Shown here: positions 27,313-34,759 of the stretch, piece by piece | Layout: every line of letters starts with the position of its first letter | How positions within the stretch are numbered: position 1 is the first letter of the stretch | Source: CAZPXZ01 sp965219495 | GTDB lineage: Bacteria; Pseudomonadota; Alphaproteobacteria; Rhodobacterales; CAZPXZ01 | Length of the DNA stretch: 64,000 bases | Assembly (NCBI GenBank): GCA_965219495.1 | Contig: OZ244777.1 | Coordinates: 3,162,001-3,226,000, forward strand | Direction: 5' to 3' | Translations under genes and position numbers: made by a program | Notes under the pieces: generated by a model | Told to the model about the DNA's origin: nothing | Seen by the model: only the letters and a program-made list of their open reading frames with translations | The model's database searches: none

Positions 27313-29670
27313 ATGGCCGCGCGTATGCATCCGGTGGCCGCATTCATCGACCGCCTGGTGTTCGGCCACCGCCATGCAACGCTGGCCTTCTTCGCACTGG
27401 TTACATTGGCGATGATCTGGCTGGCAACCGGATTGCGCGTGGACGCGGGGTTCCTGAAGCAGGTGCCGGTCGAGCATGAATACATGCAGACCTTTCTCGA
27501 ATACCGGGACGAATTCGGCGGAGCCGACCGGGTGGCGGTCGCCATCGTGGCGCGCGATGGCGACATGTTCACACCCGAGTTCTTCGAACTGCTCCGCGAG
27601 GTCACGGATGCGGTGTTCTTTCTTCCGGGCGTGGACCGGACGCAGGTCTACTCCGTGCTCACGCCCAACGTGCGCTTCATTGAGGTGGTCGAGGACGGAC
27701 TGAACAGCGGCGATGTCCTGCCCTCCGATTTCCAGCCGACCGAGAAAGGCCTCGCAACGGTTCGCGAGAATATCACCAAGGCGGGAATCGTCGGCCGGCT
27801 GGTGGCCAATGATTTCTCCGGCGCATTGGTCAGCGCGAAGCTGCAGGAATTCGATCCCAACACCGGGGAGCGACTCGACTATCTGAAAGTCGCCGAAGAG
27901 CTTGAACGCATTCGGGACGAGACACTCGGTCGGCCGAACCCCATTGCGGATGTCCACATTATCGGGTTCGCCAAAATCGTCGGAGAGATTGCCGCGGGCG
28001 CGGCGCGGGTCGTGCTTTTCTTCGGGATTACCTTCTTGATCACTGCGTTGTTCGTATACCTGTTTACCCGGTCCCTGCGCTCTACGGCGATGTTGCTCGG
28101 CTGCGCGCTGGTTGCGATGTCGTGGCAGCTTGGCGCCCTCACGGGCCTTGGTTTCGGCATCGATCCGATGTCGATCCTGGTGCCTTTCCTGGTGTTCGCG
28201 ATCGGCGTCAGCCACGGGGTGCAAATGGTAGGCTCGGCGCGCACCGAGGCGGTTGCCGGAGCGCCGCCGCTTGAAGCCGCAAGAAGCAGCCTTCGCCGCC
28301 TGCTGCTTCCGGGGACCGTGGCGCTGGCGTCCGATACCGTGGGTTTTGTGACCATATCGCTCATTGAGGTACCGGTGATCCAGGAGATCGCAGTTTCGGC
28401 AAGCCTCGGCGTCGCGGCAATTATCCTTACCAATCTGGGACTTCTTCCGGTTCTGGTCTCCTATGTCCAAACCAGCGACCGCGACCGGGAAGCAGCTCGC
28501 GAGCGGAACCGCCGCCTGTCCTTATTCTGGTCGCCTTTGGCGCGGTTGGTGCGGCGTAGCCCCAGCCTCGCGATCATCGGCGTGGCGGCGGTCTTGCTGG
28601 TCGTCAGTGCAGCCTATGCACCGACCGTTCGAATCGGAGATCAGCATTACGGGGTGCCGGAATTGCGCGCCACCTCGACTTACAATCTGGATACTGCGGC
28701 CATCGTTCAGCGTTTTGAGATCGGCGTAGACGTATTCACCGTCGTTGGCGAAACAAGATCGGAAGGCTGCATCGACTATCCGGTTGTGAACACGCTCGAT
28801 CGTTTCGAATGGCGCATGCGCAATGTCGAGGGAGTTCAGTCGGTGGCCGCGTTGACCGGGGTGATGCGGACGGTTGCGTCCGGCCTGAAAGAGGGCAGCC
28901 TCAAATGGCGGACGGTGCCGCGGGATCCGTATGTGCTCGCGCAGGCCGGGAGGTTCGTTCCCACGAGCAGCGGCCTTCTCAACGCCGACTGCAGCGCGAT
29001 GCCGGTGATGGTATACACCGCCGATCACAAGGCGGAGACCATCGAACGCGTCGTTGCGGCCATCAAGGACTTCAATGCGGCCAATCCCGACTCAGGGATA
29101 AACTTCCGTCTCGCTTCCGGCAATGTCGGCGTGATGGCCGCGACCAACGAAGAGGTTTCGGCCGCGCAGTTCCCGATTCTCGGCTATGTCTACGCTGCGA
29201 TCGTCATCCTCTGCCTGCTCTTCTTCCGGTCGGTGGCGGCGACCGTATGCATCGTCGTTCCGCTTGCCGCAGTCTCGCTGCTCGCCTATGCGCTCATGGC
29301 GGCGCTGGAAATCGGCCTGAAGGTTTCCACCCTTCCGGTAGTTGCGCTCGGCATCGGAATCGGGGTCGATTACGGCATCTATTTCTACGGGCGGCTTCGC
29401 CTTTACCTGGCGGAAGGGCTCGATTTCACGACTGCGTATGTTCGAACGCTCGAAACAGCGGGCGCTGCCGTGGTCCTGACCGGCCTTACCCTTGCGGCCG
29501 GAGTGGCGACCTGGATCATAGCGCCGCTCAAGCTCCAGGCCGACATGGGAATCGTGCTGACGTTCATGTTTCTCGTCAACATGATCGGCGCCATCGTGCT
29601 GCTGCCCGCGCTTGGCGCGTGGCTGATCAAGCCGAAGGGCGAGCGAGTGAGGGACGGAAAAGAGTCGTAG
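27313..29670 (+). CDS. MMPL/RND-family inner-membrane permease
   Basis: A 785-residue RND-type exporter with two similar halves, each one helix, a periplasmic domain and five further helices. GIDPMSILVPFLVFAIGVSHG and LGIGIGVDYGIYFYGRLR are the paired helix-4 motifs; the latter carries the proton-relay Asp of the MMPL family. The start is 9 bp after the propeller gene. With DUF1302 and DUF1329 partners it probably moves lipids or hydrophobic compounds across the envelope, using the barrel as outer-membrane exit or entry. Confidence 0.88.
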   Translation: MAARMHPVAAFIDRLVFGHRHATLAFFALVTLAMIWLATGLRVDAGFLKQVPVEHEYMQTFLEYRDEFGGADRVAVAIVARDGDMFTPEFFELLREVTDAVFFLPGVDRTQVYSVLTPNVRFIEVVEDGLNSGDVLPSDFQPTEKGLATVRENITKAGIVGRLVANDFSGALVSAKLQEFDPNTGERLDYLKVAEELERIRDETLGRPNPIADVHIIGFAKIVGEIAAGAARVVLFFGITFLITALFVYLFTRSLRSTAMLLGCALVAMSWQLGALTGLGFGIDPMSILVPFLVFAIGVSHGVQMVGSARTEAVAGAPPLEAARSSLRRLLLPGTVALASDTVGFVTISLIEVPVIQEIAVSASLGVAAIILTNLGLLPVLVSYVQTSDRDREAARERNRRLSLFWSPLARLVRRSPSLAIIGVAAVLLVVSAAYAPTVRIGDQHYGVPELRATSTYNLDTAAIVQRFEIGVDVFTVVGETRSEGCIDYPVVNTLDRFEWRMRNVEGVQSVAALTGVMRTVASGLKEGSLKWRTVPRDPYVLAQAGRFVPTSSGLLNADCSAMPVMVYTADHKAETIERVVAAIKDFNAANPDSGINFRLASGNVGVMAATNEEVSAAQFPILGYVYAAIVILCLLFFRSVAATVCIVVPLAAVSLLAYALMAALEIGLKVSTLPVVALGIGIGVDYGIYFYGRLRLYLAEGLDFTTAYVRTLETAGAAVVLTGLTLAAGVATWIIAPLKLQADMGIVLTFMFLVNMIGAIVLLPALGAWLIKPKGERVRDGKES

Positions 29671-30106
29671 CCTGAAGCGCCCCGGCAGAAAGTCGTTCGC
29701 GAAAAGCCCGGTTGTTTCCGACGTTGATGCGCAGTCGGCAATCGGTAGACTGCGCGTGTTCCTGGGCGCCCGACGCAAGCGTGCTTACTCTGTATTGACG
29801 CGATTCTGAGGGGGCAATTCCTCGTGACCAAGGTCGTTGAACGACGCACACGCGTTGGCCACTGTCGCTCGTGTTTCGGATCGCTTGCAGCCTTCTTGTC
29901 GTTCTCCGAACTCGTGGGCCGATTCTTGAGCCAAATCCACATATGATTGCGCGTATATGAGGCCGTCGACATCACAAATTTCGCTGGGGCCTGATTCCAT
30001 TGTCCGGACAAATCCTCAGACGAGAAGACAGTTGCGAATATCGGAGGTATTTCCGCGACATAGCTGATTTTGGGAAACGGAACAGTAAGACGTCAGGAGA
30101 CCAAGG
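29671..30106. other. Gap downstream of the MMPL gene
   Basis: No gene supported. Composition becomes less GC-rich toward 30100. A ribosome site (AGGAGA, about 30095-30100) for the next gene lies at its right edge. Confidence 0.4.
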
Positions 30107-30586
30107 ATGCGGGTCAGGAAGTTGATTCGGGAGAAAAAGACGCTCGAAAGCGACACGAATTGGCGATCCCCGAACATGAAACGCAAATATGCGCCGGTGC
30201 ATGCGAAAACGGTTCCAATCCGTGCAGGCTGGCAGTGGCGTTCCGCCAAGGTGTTCGGGGTGTCCGGAAGGTATGTGTTGTTTGCGAAATGCAATCGGCG
30301 CCGTGACAATTGGCAAGCCGTGTTGACAAAGGTCAATTTGGATAGCACGGCTTCAGCCGTTACGCGCCATGAGCATCACGGCGGTCATCCCGGACTTCAT
30401 GTCCATGCGCACTGCAAGCGCAGTGGTGTTGAGTTGGGGACCCAAAGTCTTGATGATCTGATTCGGGTGCCGGCGACAAGGAGCAGGAGCCGCACGCGTC
30501 AAACCGGGTCGTGGACGCCGAATAAGTTCTGGGAGGCCGCAAAGAGATTTTTTCGTACAAAAGAAGCAGGGGGAACGCTGATATGA
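30107..30586 (+). CDS. Small protein with a HEHHGGHPGLHVHAHC motif, coupled to a DUF1828 gene
   Basis: A 159-residue protein with a well-spaced AGGAGA ribosome site before its ATG. The central block is rich in His and Cys (RHEHHGGHPGLHVHAHC) and could bind a metal; the C-terminus has SWTPNKFWEAAKRFF. I do not recognise a named family, though the pattern looks conserved rather than random. The stop overlaps the start of the DUF1828 gene as ATGA, so the two are translated together, a layout typical of toxin-antitoxin and defence pairs. It could be the toxin, the antitoxin or a nuclease-like partner; none is shown. Confidence 0.6.
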   Translation: MRVRKLIREKKTLESDTNWRSPNMKRKYAPVHAKTVPIRAGWQWRSAKVFGVSGRYVLFAKCNRRRDNWQAVLTKVNLDSTASAVTRHEHHGGHPGLHVHAHCKRSGVELGTQSLDDLIRVPATRSRSRTRQTGSWTPNKFWEAAKRFFRTKEAGGTLI

Positions 30587-31383
30587 TTTCTGCAGATGTC
30601 TTGAAGAGGACCCTCTGCGAGACATTCTGTTCGGCGTTGACGGTGAATCCGGTTCCCTGCGGATATGCGGTCAGCACCATCTTCGAGGATCGCTCTAGCG
30701 ATTCGATTGGATGTCTTGTCATTGAGGATGAAGGAGGGTATCGGATTGAGGACGATGGTGAGTATCTCGCCCATCTCATAGGCTCCGGCATAGAAATCGA
30801 TAGGGGGGCTCGAAAGCAGTTGCTCGAGGCGATTCTTGCCCAGGGTCAGGCCTCCTGGGATTCGGAGTCGCTAGTAATCAGCAGCGGCAAATTCGCAACA
30901 AGGGAAATTGGCGACCGTCTTGTCCGATTCATTTCTTCCCTGATCCGTGTGCGTGATTTGGAGCTTTTGACCCGTGAATTGGTTCGATCCACGCTCCGGC
31001 AAGATGTTACGGCCGCCTTGAAAGATCGTTTCGGAGCCACAGCGGATTTTGAGGAGAATTCGCCTGTGGATGCACAATTTCCCGAGTTCCCGTCAGACTT
31101 GGTCATTCATCCGAGAACCGGAAATGGCGCGATGAAAGGCGCCCTTTATTTCGCGACTTCGAATGAAAAACTCAGCGAGGCACTCCTGCTGCTTTTCGAG
31201 TCCAGGCTTGGCAATCGCGAAGACTTCAAGGTATTCGCCGTGCTGGAAGATGCGGAAATGCGAGCAATAGGCAAGAGGCAATTCCAGCGCGCACAAAATC
31301 GTTCCCTTCCGATGCCAATCTTTCGTCAAGATGAAGCAGAAGCCGTTAATTTCATAGCGCGTGATCTCAATTTTCCCGCCTAG
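30583..31383 (+). CDS. DUF1828/DUF1829 domain protein
   Basis: A 266-residue soluble protein. Residues about 10-100 fit DUF1828 (FEDRSSDSIGCLVIEDEGG, YRIEDDGEYLAHLIGSGI), and the C-terminal half fits DUF1829. It has no signal peptide or membrane helix. Family knowledge: DUF1828 proteins occur on mobile elements and in integron cassettes and are mostly uncharacterised. It overlaps the upstream small gene by 4 bp. Base composition is visibly lower in GC than the housekeeping genes that follow, suggesting transfer. Confidence 0.75.
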   Translation: MISADVLKRTLCETFCSALTVNPVPCGYAVSTIFEDRSSDSIGCLVIEDEGGYRIEDDGEYLAHLIGSGIEIDRGARKQLLEAILAQGQASWDSESLVISSGKFATREIGDRLVRFISSLIRVRDLELLTRELVRSTLRQDVTAALKDRFGATADFEENSPVDAQFPEFPSDLVIHPRTGNGAMKGALYFATSNEKLSEALLLLFESRLGNREDFKVFAVLEDAEMRAIGKRQFQRAQNRSLPMPIFRQDEAEAVNFIARDLNFPA

Positions 31384-31632
31384 AGCAGGAGACCTCACAA
31401 CGAATTCATACGGGAATTTGTTTCCAATCGCGGAGCACGATCCTGCCTCATCGCGGCCTTGAGTTGCCGAGCGATAGGCCATCGCGGAATTTTCTATTGT
31501 TGCGGCTGCGGACATCGCAGACTTCATCTGGATCTAGCACCGGTTCTCCCGGCGATTTTGACTGTTGCCCCTTGCGCGGCGGGCGCGTTCTGCCTATTCA
31601 ATCCGGTGTTCCGGCAATCAGGGAGGCCGAAA

Positions 31633-32598
31633 TTGGCTCGCAGCAAGATCGGTCTTGTTGGCGCCGGTAATATTGGCGGCACACTCGCTCAACTTGCCGC
31701 GTCCCGGGAACTCGGAGACGTGGTTCTGTTCGACATCGTCGAGGGGATTCCGACCGGCAAGGCGCTGGACATTTCCCAGAGCGCCCCTGTATCGGGGTTC
31801 GACACCGCTGTTTCAGGATCGATTGGCGACTATTCCGCGCTTGCCGGGGCCGACGTCTGCATCGTCACTGCCGGAATTGCGCGAAAGCCTGGAATGAGCC
31901 GGGACGACCTTCTTTCCACCAACCTCAAGGTCATGAAATCGGTTGGGGAAGGCATCGCCGTCCATGCGCCGGACAGTTTCGTCATCTGCATCACCAATCC
32001 CCTCGACGCAATGGTGTGGGCGCTTCGGGAGTATTCCGGTTTGCCGCACGCCAAGGTGGTGGGCATGGCCGGCGTTCTTGACAGCGGTCGATTTCGGCAT
32101 TTTCTGGCCGAAGCCCTCGGCATTTCGCCAGGAGACGTCAGCGCATTCGTGCTTGGCGGACATGGGGACGCCATGGTGCCGCTTGTGCGGTATTCGACGG
32201 TTGCCGGCATCCCGTTGCCGGACGTGGTGCGGATGGGTTGGATGTCCGCAGAAGATCTCGATTCCATCGTGCAGCGTACACGGGATGGTGGCGCCGAGAT
32301 CGTGGCGCACTTGAAGACCGGTTCGGCCTATTATGCGCCTGCGGCCTCCGCTATCCGCATGGCGGAATCGTATCTTTATGACCGCAAGCGCATCCTGCCG
32401 TGCGCTGCCTACGTGGAGGGAGCCTACGGACTCGACGGGCTCTATGTCGGAGTTCCGTGCGTGCTCGGAGCAGGCGGTGTGGAGCGGATCATGGAAATTG
32501 AACTCGATCTCGAAGAACGAGGCATGTTCGACCGATCCGTCGAAGCTGTTCGAGGTCTGCTCGAAAGTTGTCGGAAGATCGATCCCTCCCTGTCCTGA
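31633..32598 (+). CDS. mdh: Malate dehydrogenase (LDH-like type)
   Basis: A 321-residue NAD-dependent enzyme that oxidises malate to oxaloacetate. The Rossmann motif VGAGNIGGTLA lies at the start, followed by the specificity loop AGIARKPGMSRDDLL with the malate-type Arg, ITNPLDAMVW, and the catalytic His in FVLGGHGDAMVP. TTG start at 31633 after GGGAGG. It opens a TCA-cycle run: sucC follows after 12 bp. Confidence 0.93.
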   Translation: MARSKIGLVGAGNIGGTLAQLAASRELGDVVLFDIVEGIPTGKALDISQSAPVSGFDTAVSGSIGDYSALAGADVCIVTAGIARKPGMSRDDLLSTNLKVMKSVGEGIAVHAPDSFVICITNPLDAMVWALREYSGLPHAKVVGMAGVLDSGRFRHFLAEALGISPGDVSAFVLGGHGDAMVPLVRYSTVAGIPLPDVVRMGWMSAEDLDSIVQRTRDGGAEIVAHLKTGSAYYAPAASAIRMAESYLYDRKRILPCAAYVEGAYGLDGLYVGVPCVLGAGGVERIMEIELDLEERGMFDRSVEAVRGLLESCRKIDPSLS

Positions 32599-32610
32599 AA
32601 CCCAAATCCC

Positions 32611-33810
32611 ATGAACATTCACGAGTATCAGGCAAAGGAGATCCTCGCCGCGCACGGGCTACCCGTGGGAAAGGGGCGCGCGGTATTCAACGCCGGCGAA
32701 ATCGGTGCGGCCCTTGCGGAAATCCCCGGCCCGCCCTGGGTCATCAAGGCCCAGATCCATGCCGGCGGACGCGGCAAGGGCCGGTTTGTCGAACCGTCGG
32801 CGGGGGAAGGCGGCGGCGTTCGGATCGCCAGCTCACATGAACAGGCCGAGATGCATGTCCGACAGATGCTGGATTCGAGGCTCGTTACCCATCAGACCGG
32901 CGCCGCGGGCAAGCGGGTGGGGCGCGTGTATATCGAAGAGGGTTGCGATATCGCCAGCGAGTTCTATCTCTCGCTTCTGGTTGACCGGGATTCCGGACGA
33001 ATTGCGTTTGTAGCGTCGACGGAGGGCGGTATGGATATTGAGGCCGTTGCAGCCAATTCGCCCGACAGAGTCCTTACGTTCACCGTGGATCCGGCAACGG
33101 GCGTGCAGCCCTATCACGGTCGCAGGGTCGCCCGGGCGCTTGGTCTGCAGGGCGATGCGGCGAAGCAATGCGGGCGTCTTGTCGCGGGCCTTTACCGGAC
33201 ATTTGTCGAGCGGGATTGTTCGCTCCTCGAAATCAACCCCTTGGTGCTGGATGGGGGAGGCGCGCTGCTCTGCCTCGACTGCAAGCTCGCCTTCGACGGC
33301 AATGCGCTCTTCCGGCAGCCGGAAGCGCGCGGGCTTCGAGACGAAAGTGAAGAGGATCTGAAGGAACTCGAAGCTTCCCGGCATGAACTCAATTACATCG
33401 CCCTCGATGGAGAAATCGGCTGCATGGTGAACGGCGCCGGCCTCGCCATGGCGACCATGGACATCATCAAGCTGCACGGCGGGACGCCGGCGAATTTCCT
33501 GGATGTCGGTGGCGGAGCGACCAAGGAACGGGTTGCCGCCGCATTCAAGATTGTTCTTGCCGACCGCAGGGTACGGGGCGTTCTGATCAACATTTTTGGG
33601 GGAATCATGCGTTGCGACGTGATCGCCGAAGGCGTGGTCGCCGCCGCGCGCGAAGTCGCGCTCGATGTGCCCCTTGTTGTGCGCCTGGAAGGGACAAATG
33701 TCGAATTGGGAAAGAACATCCTGGCGGAATCAGGCCTCCCGGTCGTTTCCGCGGATGATCTCGGGGATGCGGCCGCCAAGATCGTGACGGCAACCCGGGG
33801 GACGACGTAA
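32611..33810 (+). CDS. sucC: Succinyl-CoA synthetase beta subunit
   Basis: A 399-residue ATP-grasp protein starting MNIHEYQAKEILA. WVIKAQIHAGGRGKG is the nucleotide-binding segment, SLLEINPLVL and INIFGGIMRCDVIA follow in the expected order. It forms the nucleotide- and succinate-binding subunit. It abuts sucD without a gap. Confidence 0.95.
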   Translation: MNIHEYQAKEILAAHGLPVGKGRAVFNAGEIGAALAEIPGPPWVIKAQIHAGGRGKGRFVEPSAGEGGGVRIASSHEQAEMHVRQMLDSRLVTHQTGAAGKRVGRVYIEEGCDIASEFYLSLLVDRDSGRIAFVASTEGGMDIEAVAANSPDRVLTFTVDPATGVQPYHGRRVARALGLQGDAAKQCGRLVAGLYRTFVERDCSLLEINPLVLDGGGALLCLDCKLAFDGNALFRQPEARGLRDESEEDLKELEASRHELNYIALDGEIGCMVNGAGLAMATMDIIKLHGGTPANFLDVGGGATKERVAAAFKIVLADRRVRGVLINIFGGIMRCDVIAEGVVAAAREVALDVPLVVRLEGTNVELGKNILAESGLPVVSADDLGDAAAKIVTATRGTT

Positions 33811-34689
33811 ATGGCCGTGCTTGTTGACGCCGATACACGTGTAATCTGCCAGGGTGTGACGGGCGCGCAAGGCACGTTCCACACCGAACAGGCCATCGCT
33901 TACGGGACCTGCGTGGTCGGAGGCGTTACGCCGGGCAAGGGCGGCGGCGAGCACTTGGGTCTGCCGATCTTCGATACGGTCGCCGAGGCCCGCGCGGAAA
34001 CCGGCGCCGACGCCTCCGTGATTTACGTGCCTCCGGTATTTGCCGCCGATGCGATATTGGAGGCAATTGATGCCGGGATCGAACTCGTGGTCTGCATTAC
34101 GGAAGGAATTCCGGTACTGGACATGGTCCGCGTCGCGCGCGCGCTGGAATGTTCCGGAACTCGCCTCGTGGGGCCGAATTGCCCGGGGGTGATCACTCCG
34201 GATGCGTGCAAGATCGGGATCATGCCGGGCCATATTCATCGCCGGGGGTGCGTTGGCATTGTCTCACGATCCGGGACGTTAACCTATGAAGCGGTCGCGC
34301 AGACCACAGCGGCCGGGCTCGGCCAGTCCACCTGCATTGGCATCGGCGGTGATCCCGTCAAGGGCACGGAGTTCGTCGACGTGCTTTCGTTGTTCCTGGA
34401 GGACGACGAAACCGAGGCCATTGTCATGATCGGAGAAATCGGGGGCTCGGCAGAGGAAGAGGCAGCCTCGTTTCTTGCGCACGCTTCGGTCCGGAAACCG
34501 GTTGCCGGCTATGTGGCGGGGCTTACCGCCCCGCCGGGGCGCCGGATGGGACATGCCGGCGCCATTGTGTCCGGGGGCAAGGGCGGCGCTGCCGACAAGA
34601 TCGAAACCATGCGCAGGGCAGGTATTGTGGTGGCGGATTCTCCGGCGGGAATCGCCGACGCGGTGCGCAACGCCATGGAGAACCGCTGA
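33811..34689 (+). CDS. sucD: Succinyl-CoA synthetase alpha subunit
   Basis: A 292-residue subunit with the CoA-binding fold (VICQGVTGAQGTFHTEQAI) and the active-site His in MGHAGAIVSGGKG. GIGGDPVKGTEFVDVL is a further family motif. It starts on the base after the sucC stop. Together the two subunits make succinate and a nucleoside triphosphate from succinyl-CoA. Confidence 0.95.
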   Translation: MAVLVDADTRVICQGVTGAQGTFHTEQAIAYGTCVVGGVTPGKGGGEHLGLPIFDTVAEARAETGADASVIYVPPVFAADAILEAIDAGIELVVCITEGIPVLDMVRVARALECSGTRLVGPNCPGVITPDACKIGIMPGHIHRRGCVGIVSRSGTLTYEAVAQTTAAGLGQSTCIGIGGDPVKGTEFVDVLSLFLEDDETEAIVMIGEIGGSAEEEAASFLAHASVRKPVAGYVAGLTAPPGRRMGHAGAIVSGGKGGAADKIETMRRAGIVVADSPAGIADAVRNAMENR

Positions 34690-34759
34690 GGAAGCCTTCC
34701 GGACGGGACTGGCGTGGCCAACCACGCCGCGGAGCGTCGCAATTCCAGAGGTGCGTAGG

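Noticed and set aside
34475..34759. N-terminal extension of sucA overlapping sucD
   Set aside because: The extension is the alternate frame of sucD; the E1o N-terminus starts properly at 34760 with a ribosome site.
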